Of a DNA stretch of 5,559 bases, positions 1-5,559 are shown piece by piece; position 1 is the stretch's first letter; every line of letters begins with the position of its first letter. The notes beneath the pieces are model-generated. The model did no database searches, was not told the origin of the DNA, and saw nothing but the letters and a program-made list of their open reading frames with translations. A program made the translations under genes and the position numbers. The DNA comes from Candidatus Bathyarchaeota archaeon (GTDB lineage Archaea > Thermoproteota > Bathyarchaeia > TCS64): NCBI GenBank assembly GCA_026014515.1, contig JAOZIG010000336.1, forward strand, positions 1 to 5,559. Direction: 5' to 3'.

Positions 1-30
1 AGTAACAGTACTAGAGTAGCTACTGTTTAC
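1..30 (-). repeat. Imperfect inverted repeat over the amidohydrolase stop codon
   Basis: On the plus strand AACAGTA (4-10) pairs with TACTGTT (21-27), CTA (11-13) pairs with TAG (17-19), and GT (2-3) pairs with AC (29-30). The bases at 20 and 28 are bulged and the loop is GAG. The amidohydrolase stop codon (20-22) lies inside the stem. The transcript could fold into a 3'-end stem-loop of about 12 pairs. No T-tract follows inside the window, so a terminator call is not supported; it may mark an mRNA 3' end or be chance. Confidence 0.4.
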
Positions 31-1468
31 CCTTGAGTTTCTGCCAAGCCTCTTCAGCGATCTTCAATGGAGGATGTACATCTGGAGGAATGGGACTCGT
101 GTACACTCTATCACCCAGACGCTCCTTATGCTCCTTCTTCGCCTTCTCAAGCCACTCAGGCTTGGTAAATAGGTCAAGGGCTGAGGCTGCCATGGTTTTC
201 GCCGCGAATATGAGGCTCTTATGACCGATGCTCATGCCGCTGACGGCTGTGAATCTCCAGTCGTGACCCGGTGCACCCAAGACGTTACAGCTTGTGCCGA
301 ACTCCATGGTGGGGCACTGCCAAGATACATCAGAAACATCCGTTGAGCCCTTGCTGACCTCACCATCGTTCCAAGCATCCAGAATATCAGTAATCAAGTT
401 GACATCCTTGTACTTCTCAGCGTTAGGCACACCATACTTGCGTAGACTCTGCATCTTCGCATCCTTGTCAAGGGTCTCGGCTATCTTCGCCGCGAAATCT
501 TCCTCCTCTTTGGTCCAGCCTGGGTGTCCAACCTCACGCATGTTGGCTGTGACAAGCTCGCTGAGTGCCTTGTTGGGTATCTTGTTGTAGATTGCAGCGA
601 TGAGATCAACCTTTAGAGTGGTCTCGGTCATCATGGCGGCTCCTTCCGCGATCTTGTTGATTCTCTCATAGATGTGTTGAACCTGTGAACGCTCGGGAGC
701 ACGGATATAATACCATGATCGAGCATAATCAGGAACCACGTTGGGTTGTCCTCCACCAGACTCGATGACATAATGGATACGTGCTTCCTGTACTACGTGT
801 TCTCTGAGGAAGTTGACGCCAATGTTCATCAACTCGATAGCGTCCAACGCGCTGCGTCCATGCTCTGGGCTACCAGCAGCGTGAGCAGTCTTCCCAAAAT
901 ACTCGTACTTGACGCTGTTCACCGCGTTACTTGAGGCTAGCCCTGCGACATTCATGCCCCCGGGGTGGTGGCTGAGACAAGCGTCAACGCCCTTGAACAA
1001 ACCTGCTCTAACCATGTAGGCTTTACCGTCATAGTTTTCCTCGGCTGGGCTTCCATAGACCTTGATGGTGCCTTTGATGCCTTCCTTCTCCATGGCGTTT
1101 TTGGTGGCTATCGCTGCCATGAAGCCACTAGTACCGTGAACATTATGCCCACAACCGTGACCACAGCCATCTTCCACTAGCCATTCTCTATAGGGTACAG
1201 CCTTGTTGCTGATGCCGGGTAACGAGTCATACTCACCCATGAACCCGATAACTGGCTCACCCTCACCCCATGTAGCAACGAAAGCCGTGGGCATTCCAGC
1301 TACTCCGTGGTCTACCTTGAACCCGTGTTTTCTTAGGGTCTCTACGTGTAGCTTAGCGGATTTGTGTTCGACCAAGCCGAGTTCCGCGTACTCCCATACC
1401 TTGTCGCTTACCTCGATGAACTCTTCACGATGCTCATCGATCCATTTCAATGCAGTTTCCTTCATCAT
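20..1468 (-). CDS. AbgB-like M20 family metallo-amidohydrolase
   Basis: A cytosolic zinc-type hydrolase of peptidase family M20 (M20D/AbgB branch), expected to cleave an amide bond to an amino acid, as in p-aminobenzoyl-glutamate or N-acyl amino acids. At 482 residues it matches the usual AbgB length. Visible motifs: GEYDSLPG (78-85); the metal-site segment HGCGHNVH (104-111, ligands probably C106 and H108); the catalytic pair E143-E144 in GSPAEEN; H168 in LSHHPG; and H416 in MSIGHKS near the end. The lid/dimerisation domain covers roughly 186-300 and contains KTAHAAGSPEHGRSALDA-type sequence. There is no signal peptide. The start is one of two tandem ATGs (1468 or 1465); the first lies about 27 bp from a T-rich TATA-like element. 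The gene is divergent from the flavoprotein gene. No AbgA-type partner is visible, although only 19 bp downstream can be seen. The family call is firm; the substrate is unknown. Confidence 0.93.
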   Translation of the reverse strand: MMKETALKWIDEHREEFIEVSDKVWEYAELGLVEHKSAKLHVETLRKHGFKVDHGVAGMPTAFVATWGEGEPVIGFMGEYDSLPGISNKAVPYREWLVEDGCGHGCGHNVHGTSGFMAAIATKNAMEKEGIKGTIKVYGSPAEENYDGKAYMVRAGLFKGVDACLSHHPGGMNVAGLASSNAVNSVKYEYFGKTAHAAGSPEHGRSALDAIELMNIGVNFLREHVVQEARIHYVIESGGGQPNVVPDYARSWYYIRAPERSQVQHIYERINKIAEGAAMMTETTLKVDLIAAIYNKIPNKALSELVTANMREVGHPGWTKEEEDFAAKIAETLDKDAKMQSLRKYGVPNAEKYKDVNLITDILDAWNDGEVSKGSTDVSDVSWQCPTMEFGTSCNVLGAPGHDWRFTAVSGMSIGHKSLIFAAKTMAASALDLFTKPEWLEKAKKEHKERLGDRVYTSPIPPDVHPPLKIAEEAWQKLKGKQ

Positions 1469-1491
1469 AACTGAAACATGGAGCTATAGAT

Positions 1492-1499
1492 GTAAAAAA
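1492..1499 (-). promoter_or_regulatory. Possible TATA-like element for the amidohydrolase gene
   Basis: Read on the minus strand this is TTTTTTAC, with its centre about 27 bp before the ATG at 1468. That is the same spacing as the clear TATA box of the antiporter gene, so it would give a leaderless transcript. The sequence is a poor TATA match, and the element at 1515-1522, read the other way and about 50 bp out, is an alternative. Confidence 0.3.
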
Positions 1500-1514
1500 C
1501 ATGCGAAAGCAAGC

Positions 1515-1522
1515 ATATTTAG
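1515..1522 (+). promoter_or_regulatory. Probable archaeal TATA box for the flavoprotein gene
   Basis: ATATTTAG, centred about 32 bp before the GTG at 1550. Archaeal TATA boxes sit about 26-27 bp before the transcript start, so the predicted leader is only about 5 nt. The spacing is almost identical to that of mntP, which supports the GTG over the adjacent TTG at 1553. It lies in the 81-bp divergent gap between the two genes. Confidence 0.45.
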
Positions 1523-1549
1523 ATGAGCGCTACTCTTGAGACGGGATAA

Positions 1550-2092
1550 GTGTTGAAAGTAGTAGGCGTAATCGGTGGACCAAAAACTGACGGCAACACA
1601 TACAAACTGGTACGAGCCGTCCTGGATGGAGCCCTGGAAGCAGGGCATACAGTGGTCACTTGGAGACTCAGAGACGTATTCATAGGTCAAATAGGGTATT
1701 TTGAGGAAAAGGTGCTCTTTCCATTGGATGATTTTGATAAGATGCAGCCTGATTTAGAGTCAATGGGAGCACTGGTATTAGGTGCCCCCATCTGGTATGG
1801 GCATGTAGACACAAGGACATTCAACTTCATCAACAGAACCTACTACTATAGCAAATACTACAATGAGGAGAACGCTGAGAAGTGGCCAAGCGCACAGCCT
1901 GTAAATATTATATCTTATGGCAGAACTGAGCCTGATGCCTATGATGGTGTGCTGGATTGGCTTGACGGCGTGTGGAGCGGTTATGGGATGAAGAAATCCA
2001 TCAATCTAGCTGCTCCGGATACAAGCAATAACCCTGTTGAGTCCAACAAGGAACTGCTGAAACAGGCGAAGGAGATAGGCAGGAATCTCTAA
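1550..2092 (+). CDS. Flavodoxin-fold FMN protein (NADPH-dependent FMN reductase-like), cysteine-less
   Basis: A 180-residue soluble protein of the flavodoxin-like / NAD(P)H-dependent FMN reductase family, predicted to bind FMN and carry electrons or reduce a small substrate. The N-terminal strand KVVGVIGG is followed by the FMN-phosphate loop GGPKTDGNT (9-17). A second flavin-contact segment, LGAPIWYGHVDTRTFNFINR (77-96), corresponds to the GSPVYWG...K.FIDR region of iron-sulfur flavoproteins. In those relatives a cysteine cluster lies between these motifs; here the matching stretch (about 41-58, IGQIGYF) has none, and the whole protein lacks cysteine, so an Fe-S cluster is excluded. Residues 97-112 are rich in tyrosine and charge. 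The start is GTG (1550) followed directly by TTG (1553); there is no convincing Shine-Dalgarno, and a TATA box 32 bp upstream favours GTG. Substrate and electron partner cannot be deduced. Confidence 0.85.
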   Translation: MLKVVGVIGGPKTDGNTYKLVRAVLDGALEAGHTVVTWRLRDVFIGQIGYFEEKVLFPLDDFDKMQPDLESMGALVLGAPIWYGHVDTRTFNFINRTYYYSKYYNEENAEKWPSAQPVNIISYGRTEPDAYDGVLDWLDGVWSGYGMKKSINLAAPDTSNNPVESNKELLKQAKEIGRNL

Positions 2093-2098
2093 CATAAA

Positions 2099-2106
2099 TA
2101 TTTAAA
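2099..2106 (+). promoter_or_regulatory. Archaeal TATA box for mntP
   Basis: TATTTAAA in an A/T-rich run just after the preceding stop codon (2090-2092), centred about 32 bp before the mntP ATG. It implies a transcript start near 2128-2131 and a leader of only a few bases. It indicates that mntP has its own promoter even though the upstream gene is only 41 bp away. With so short a leader there is no room for a yybP-ykoY manganese riboswitch of the kind that precedes many bacterial mntP genes. Confidence 0.5.
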
Positions 2107-2133
2107 CCATACAAGACTAGGCTCTAGGATACA

Positions 2134-2706
2134 ATGAGTCATAGTATGGACATCTATTCACTGGTGCTTTTATCTGTTGGATTAGCGATGGATGCCTTTA
2201 GCGTTGCACTTGTTGCAGGATTCGGTCTCGGAAAAATCAAGTTATCAGATACACTGAAAGTGAGTTCAGTCTTTGGGGTGGCGCACATAATCATGCCGAC
2301 ATTGGGATGGTTTTTAGGCTCAACAATCATTGGACTCATCCAGCGGTGGGACCACTGGATCGCCTTCATATTACTTGCGTTTGTAGGAGGCAAGATGATC
2401 CGTGAAGGTCTCGATGAAGAGAACGAGGAGTTAAACGCATGCGACTTGCTGAATTTTACTAGCCTCATAATGTTCACAATCGCTGTAAGCATTGATGCAT
2501 TAGCCGTAGGACTCAGCTTCAGTCTACAGGAACTAAGCATCTGGATACCGAGCCTCTACATGGGCGCCGGGACACTGATATTCACATTTATCGGATTAAC
2601 CATTGGTAACAAAACTGGGTCTAGGTTCGGAAAGAAGGCTCAGATAGCCGGTGGCTTGATACTGATACTCATCGGGTTAAGAGTCGTAGTGACCCACATA
2701 TTCTAA
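2134..2706 (+). CDS. mntP: Manganese efflux pump MntP
   Basis: A membrane exporter of Mn2+ in the MntP (DUF204, formerly YebN) family; it protects the cell from excess manganese. At 190 residues it is the normal family length. Six hydrophobic helices can be seen at about 8-30, 42-66, 74-90, 106-130, 136-157 and 168-187. They form two repeats, each carrying the family's acidic signature: AMDAFSVAL (18-26, D20) and SIDALAVGL (119-127, D121). GGKMIREG (85-92) precedes the acidic, hydrophilic central loop (93-103). The start is the ATG at 2134, consistent with the upstream TATA box; the only alternative is Met5. A partial AGGA lies ahead of the start but is weak. The stop overlaps that of the convergent antiporter gene by 4 bp. 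Both neighbours move cations, so shared ion homeostasis is possible, but the tail-to-tail layout excludes a common transcript. Confidence 0.95.
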   Translation: MSHSMDIYSLVLLSVGLAMDAFSVALVAGFGLGKIKLSDTLKVSSVFGVAHIIMPTLGWFLGSTIIGLIQRWDHWIAFILLAFVGGKMIREGLDEENEELNACDLLNFTSLIMFTIAVSIDALAVGLSFSLQELSIWIPSLYMGAGTLIFTFIGLTIGNKTGSRFGKKAQIAGGLILILIGLRVVVTHIF

Positions 2707-4067
2707 TCACCAGTCTCAGTAGCCCAGTCATCAATGGTCCCATGACCCTTACCTATCTCACCGGCACGGGTTATCGCTTGTTTTACGCATATGGGCCCGA
2801 TGATTTGTACGATAAAGGTAGATGCAGTGATTACGTTGATGATCAAGTATCCTAATGCTTCACCCGCTGCCCCATAGGATAGGAAACGTGTACCAGTGTT
2901 TATCGCCAGCCCAACGGCTACCCCTGCTTGACTCAGTAACCCCAGTCCTAGGTTCTGGCATACTTTTGGCTCTGCTCCACCCACTTCGCCTCCGAATCGT
3001 GCCCCGAGGTATTTTCCGATGGTTCTTAGTGAAACATAGATCAGTCCTAGGGCGCCCATTGATGGTAGTAGTGATAACTGGAATCTGGCTCCTATCAGGG
3101 CGAAGAATAGTACGTAGAGTACTGGTCCTGCTTGTTCGATGGTGTATCTGATTCTGTAACCGTGTTCGGGTGAGCGGTTGATTAGGATGAAACCGATTGC
3201 CATGGTGGTTAGAATCAGAGACATTCCTAGTGTGACTGATAACCCGACGCCTAGAAACACGAAACCGATGGAGATCGCCATGCCGTCATGTTGACCTTTG
3301 ATCTTGTGGAGCAGGTAATCCAGTGTTAGACTCAACAATATACCTAGAATAAGAGAGCCTCCGATCTCAACAATCGGCACTAATAGAATATCAAATATGG
3401 ATGTCGTGGCGCTGCCTGAGAGACGGCTTTCCACGAATCCACTGCTAAGGCTGAACAGTAATAGTGCTAAGGCATCGTCTAGTCCGATTACAGCGAGTAG
3501 GCTGGTGGTTAGAGGTCCTTTGGCGTCATATTCTGCGAGTACGTCAACTGTTGCGGCTGGGGCTGTGGCGGTGGATATTGCTCCAAACATCAGTGCGGTG
3601 TTCAGGTCGCGTGTGAATAGATAGACTCCAGTGGCTACTAGTATGAATGCACCAAACGCTTCAAAGATCAGTATGGTGAGTATGCTTCGCCCTATCTTGC
3701 GTAACTCACTGAGTTTGAGGTGGCTGCCTATATCGAAACCGATGAGCCCTAAGGCTATCTCACTGATAAAAAGCAGTTCAGATGAGAGCTCAATAGGTAC
3801 AATATTCAGGAAAGAGGGGCCAAAGACAACTCCAGTGATGATGAAGCCAACAATCTGGGGTATTCCTAGTCTGTTGAATAGTTTGCTGCCTATGAATGCG
3901 AGTACTATGATTAACCCGATGAGTGTTAGGATGTTTTCCGTGAATACGTGGTCTATTGATAACTCGTTGATTGGTGCGGTGCTTCCGAGTACGGTGAAGG
4001 TGTTTGATGATATTGTCGCCAGTATTAAAACGGCTAAGTAGCAGAACAGCTGCTTAGTCTTTCTCAT
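2703..4067 (-). CDS. CPA2-family cation/proton antiporter (KefB/NapA-like membrane domain)
   Basis: An integral-membrane monovalent cation/H+ antiporter, probably exchanging Na+ or K+ for protons in pH and salt homeostasis. It has 454 residues from the ATG at 4067. After a signal-peptide-like hydrophobic segment (about 6-22, preceded by RKTK) there are about a dozen membrane helices from residue 45 to 430. Family marks are the PQIVGFIITGVVFGP segment (70-84), the broken-helix stretch STATAPAATVD (166-176), the GLDDALAL motif with D197-D198, and RTIGKYLGAR with K352. The paired aspartates are typical of electrogenic CPA2 exchangers of the NapA type. There is no TrkA-N/RCK regulatory domain, so it is the transport core alone, with a short hydrophilic tail (GHGTIDDWATETGD). 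A frame-extending TTG at 4073 adds two residues, but the TATA spacing favours the ATG. The stop overlaps that of mntP. Confidence 0.92.
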   Translation of the reverse strand: MRKTKQLFCYLAVLILATISSNTFTVLGSTAPINELSIDHVFTENILTLIGLIIVLAFIGSKLFNRLGIPQIVGFIITGVVFGPSFLNIVPIELSSELLFISEIALGLIGFDIGSHLKLSELRKIGRSILTILIFEAFGAFILVATGVYLFTRDLNTALMFGAISTATAPAATVDVLAEYDAKGPLTTSLLAVIGLDDALALLLFSLSSGFVESRLSGSATTSIFDILLVPIVEIGGSLILGILLSLTLDYLLHKIKGQHDGMAISIGFVFLGVGLSVTLGMSLILTTMAIGFILINRSPEHGYRIRYTIEQAGPVLYVLFFALIGARFQLSLLPSMGALGLIYVSLRTIGKYLGARFGGEVGGAEPKVCQNLGLGLLSQAGVAVGLAINTGTRFLSYGAAGEALGYLIINVITASTFIVQIIGPICVKQAITRAGEIGKGHGTIDDWATETGD

Positions 4068-4090
4068 TTCCAAGGTTACGAGAATTACTC

Positions 4091-4098
4091 TATATAAA
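4091..4098 (-). promoter_or_regulatory. Archaeal TATA box for the antiporter gene
   Basis: Read on the minus strand this is TTTATATA, a near-consensus archaeal TATA box, centred 27-28 bp before the ATG at 4067. That places the transcript start at or within a base or two of the ATG, giving a leaderless mRNA. The TTG at 4073 would then lie upstream of the transcript start, which decides the start codon. An inverted-repeat half-site lies immediately upstream. Confidence 0.65.
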
Positions 4099-4099
4099 C

Positions 4100-4137
4100 A
4101 TTAACAGAATCAAGTAGAGATGATATTTACTGTTAAT
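4100..4137. repeat. Perfect 8-bp inverted repeat upstream of the antiporter promoter
   Basis: ATTAACAG (4100-4107) and CTGTTAAT (4130-4137) are exact reverse complements separated by 22 bp, placing the half-sites 30 bp apart, or about three helical turns. The inner arm lies directly next to the antiporter TATA box, where TFB would contact DNA; the outer arm covers the stop codon of the HAD gene (4133-4135). It could be a regulator binding site for the antiporter gene or a weak 3' stem-loop of the HAD mRNA. The arms are short and A/T-rich, so chance is possible. Confidence 0.4.
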
Positions 4138-4837
4138 TACCTAGTATCTCTGGTAGCTCGGATAATCGTTCAATCACCGCATATGGAGAAAACATGTCAA
4201 CAGTATCTATATCATAACAACGTGTGTTTAACAGAACAAAGCGTCCACCAGCAGCATTACAGGCATAGGCATCGTGATCAGAGTCACCTATGTAGACGAA
4301 TTCGTCTCGATTGTATAGTTCCAGTATTCTGTTTATTGGCTCTGGGTCAGGTTTGATGTATCGGGATTCGTCACGTGTTATGGAGTGTTTGAAGTAGTCT
4401 CCGAAGCAGCCATACGCATGGTCACTGCTTATCCTGTCATAGGACTCCCTTGAGGCGGTGGTTACAAGCCCCATCTCATAACCAAGTTTCTGCAGTGCTT
4501 CTAAACCCGGTATGGTATCTGGGATTAGTACACTGATCTCGTGGTCTGCTCTCTCCTCCACCATGAAGGGCTCATTGATCTCAGTCATAACAGCCTTGAT
4601 TTCCGCATCTGTGTAATCATGCTCCTCTAGATACAGTCTGGTAGCGTTCCAGATGAGTGCCATACGGTTTAGAGGAAATACTAGCTCAGATGGTACACCG
4701 TGTTTGATGACTATCTCCTTCATCTGAGCCTTGATTGACATGTATGGCCCATAGTGGGTTTTGGTACCCTGATATTCTGGTGGTTTTTCCTGTATTATTA
4801 GGGTGCCATCCATGTCGAAGAGGATGAGGGGCTTCAT
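4133..4837 (-). CDS. HAD-superfamily hydrolase (phosphoglycolate phosphatase-like)
   Basis: A 234-residue soluble phosphatase of the haloacid dehalogenase superfamily that uses an aspartyl-phosphate intermediate and Mg2+. All four motifs are present: motif I DMDGT (8-12, nucleophile D8, acid/base D10), motif II at T126 in GLVTTAS, motif III K162 in YIKPDPEP, and motif IV GDSDHD (184-189, D185 and D189). A helical C1-type cap lies between motifs I and II (about 15-115). The overall plan is like that of phosphoglycolate phosphatases and beta-phosphoglucomutases, but the substrate cannot be assigned. The ATG lies 5 bp after the nitroreductase stop, so the two are very likely co-transcribed. AGGGGAT overlapping that stop resembles the archaeal Shine-Dalgarno complement with one mismatch, unlike the leaderless starts elsewhere in the window. 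Confidence 0.92.
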   Translation of the reverse strand: MKPLILFDMDGTLIIQEKPPEYQGTKTHYGPYMSIKAQMKEIVIKHGVPSELVFPLNRMALIWNATRLYLEEHDYTDAEIKAVMTEINEPFMVEERADHEISVLIPDTIPGLEALQKLGYEMGLVTTASRESYDRISSDHAYGCFGDYFKHSITRDESRYIKPDPEPINRILELYNRDEFVYIGDSDHDAYACNAAGGRFVLLNTRCYDIDTVDMFSPYAVIERLSELPEILGN

Positions 4838-4844
4838 ATCCCCT
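4838..4844 (-). promoter_or_regulatory. Likely ribosome binding site of the HAD gene
   Basis: AGGGGAT on the minus strand, overlapping the last two bases of the nitroreductase stop codon and abutting the ATG at 4837. It matches AGGTGAT, the sequence complementary to a typical 16S rRNA 3' end, at six of seven positions. It suits translation of the second gene in an operon, possibly coupled to termination of the first. Confidence 0.4.
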
Positions 4845-5559
4845 AGTTTAGTATCGCCTCATATAGATTCATTCTCTCGGATTTCAGGGTCTCCTCAGCG
4901 GGCCAACCAATGATGATATGATTTCTGCTCGTCATTGTTGGACTAAGATGAAAGTGTTCTCTGAGCCGTTTCTGTGTATCTTCCCCGTGGGTCAACCAGC
5001 AGTGTCCTAGACCTAGGGCGTGAGCCATCAGGCATATGTGGTCCGCTGCGGCTGCTGCATCATAGTATAGGTTCTGTGGCACGTATTTCTCGAACCTGAG
5101 GGTATGATACATGCTGAGTTCTTGGAGAACCACTATCATCACACAGTTCTCTATGGGAATATCACTGCTTACCAGTTTCTGCTCCTCTGGGTCATGGAGA
5201 ACTAGGAACCTTGTACAGCCTACGTTGCAGCCATGTGGCGCATAGAGTCCTGCTTTGAGTATTCGTTTGATCATATGGTCTGGGACTGGTTCGGGTCTGA
5301 ACTGTCTGATGCTTTTACGCCCGTAGATGAGCCGTTCAATGGTTGCTGCTTCAGACTCACTGAACCCCACCCAAGGCGTAATTGGTAGGTCTGCTGGTTT
5401 TCCCGTTCTGAGGCGTTTGGCGGCTTCGATGTATTTGATGCACCATTTGATATCCGGTGAGTCTGTGCTGAAGCCCCTGTTTTTCCATATCTCAAGTAGC
5501 TTCTCGGCTACTGTTCCGAAGTCTTCAGGTAGCTCATGGGTACCGTTGAGTATCCTGTA
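4843..5559 (-). CDS. Nitroreductase-family FMN oxidoreductase, start beyond the window edge
   Basis: A partial gene of 238 visible residues plus stop. Counting from the window edge, the nitroreductase domain runs from about 70 to 235: RKSIRQF (81-87) is the FMN-phosphate basic motif, AAAAADHICLMAHALGLGHC (168-187) is the dimer and FMN-binding helix, and IIIGWPAEE (215-223) is the usual C-terminal strand. Such enzymes pass electrons from NAD(P)H or a similar donor through FMN to varied acceptors. Where relatives have APSxxNxQPWRF, this protein has APHGCNVGCTRF with two cysteines (C111, C115). A GTG at 5370 could start a 175-residue protein, but the frame continues without a stop to 5559, has no ATG, GTG or TTG there, and the GTG has neither a TATA box nor a Shine-Dalgarno. 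The extra 63 residues look like folded protein, with two amphipathic helices and a tryptophan-containing segment. The gene precedes the HAD gene by 5 bp. Confidence 0.85.
   Translation of the reverse strand, partial: YRILNGTHELPEDFGTVAEKLLEIWKNRGFSTDSPDIKWCIKYIEAAKRLRTGKPADLPITPWVGFSESEAATIERLIYGRKSIRQFRPEPVPDHMIKRILKAGLYAPHGCNVGCTRFLVLHDPEEQKLVSSDIPIENCVMIVVLQELSMYHTLRFEKYVPQNLYYDAAAAADHICLMAHALGLGHCWLTHGEDTQKRLREHFHLSPTMTSRNHIIIGWPAEETLKSERMNLYEAILN

Noticed and set aside
1501..1516. Short hairpin ATGC...GCAT (or TGC-GAAA-GCA) in the divergent promoter region, followed on the minus strand by a T-run
   Set aside because: Only three or four base pairs, and the T-run lies upstream of the amidohydrolase start, where a terminator makes little sense. 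It is better read as part of the A/T-rich promoter region.
1203..1526. 107-codon plus-strand frame opposite the amidohydrolase N-terminus that runs into the divergent gap
   Set aside because: It covers the conserved metal-site region of the amidohydrolase on the other strand, and its translation has no recognisable family features.
2093..2133. Possible manganese riboswitch (yybP-ykoY type) upstream of mntP
   Set aside because: The gap is only 41 bp, the TATA box occupies part of it, and the predicted leader is a few bases, which is far too short for that RNA.
2154..2540. 128-codon minus-strand open frame opposite mntP
   Set aside because: It lies wholly opposite a well-recognised membrane protein gene, and its Ser/Asn/Pro-rich translation resembles no family, as expected of a shadow frame.
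3631..4041. 136-codon plus-strand open frame opposite the antiporter gene
   Set aside because: A Ser/Pro/Met-rich antisense shadow of a conserved transmembrane protein, with no promoter or ribosome binding site of its own.
5271..5495. 74-codon minus-strand open frame overlapping the start of the nitroreductase gene
   Set aside because: It overlaps the nitroreductase frame in another phase, has low-complexity Ser/Gln/Asn-rich content and no family match; the nitroreductase frame is clearly the coding one.

Overview
The window looks like an ordinary chromosomal segment from an archaeon of moderate GC content. Three things point that way. A/T-rich TATA-box-like elements sit about 27 or about 32 bp ahead of the start codons of the four genes whose starts lie inside the window. 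Convincing Shine-Dalgarno sequences are largely absent at those four starts, which suggests leaderless or near-leaderless transcripts. The proteins are all of families common in anaerobic archaea. I cannot place the organism more precisely; an Asgard or Bathyarchaeia-type lineage is only a guess.

Layout from left to right. At 20-1468 on the minus strand is an AbgB-like M20 metallo-amidohydrolase, with a short imperfect stem-loop over its stop codon. It is divergent, across an 81-bp promoter region, from a small flavodoxin-fold FMN protein (1550-2092, plus) that has no cysteines. Next comes mntP, a six-helix manganese efflux pump (2134-2706, plus), with its own TATA box in the 41-bp gap. mntP is tail-to-tail with a CPA2-type cation/proton antiporter (minus), and the two coding regions overlap by 4 bp through their stop codons. 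The antiporter most likely starts at an ATG at 4067, not at the TTG six bases upstream, because a strong TATA box (4091-4098) lies 27 bp ahead of that ATG. An 8-bp inverted repeat (4100-4107 / 4130-4137) lies just upstream of this TATA box. Finally, a nitroreductase-family gene and a HAD-superfamily phosphatase form a minus-strand pair (4843-5559 then 4133-4837) separated by 5 bp. The nitroreductase reading frame stays open to the right edge of the window, so its true start lies outside.

Functionally, the convergent pair concerns ion export (Mn2+ out; Na+ or K+ exchanged for H+). The others are general metabolic enzymes: amide hydrolysis, flavin redox and phosphoester hydrolysis. No mobile element, CRISPR array, tRNA or rRNA was seen, and I see no sign of a new multi-gene system. 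The most useful points are the two gene-boundary corrections, the promoter spacing pattern, the cysteine-less flavoprotein and the two inverted repeats at gene ends.
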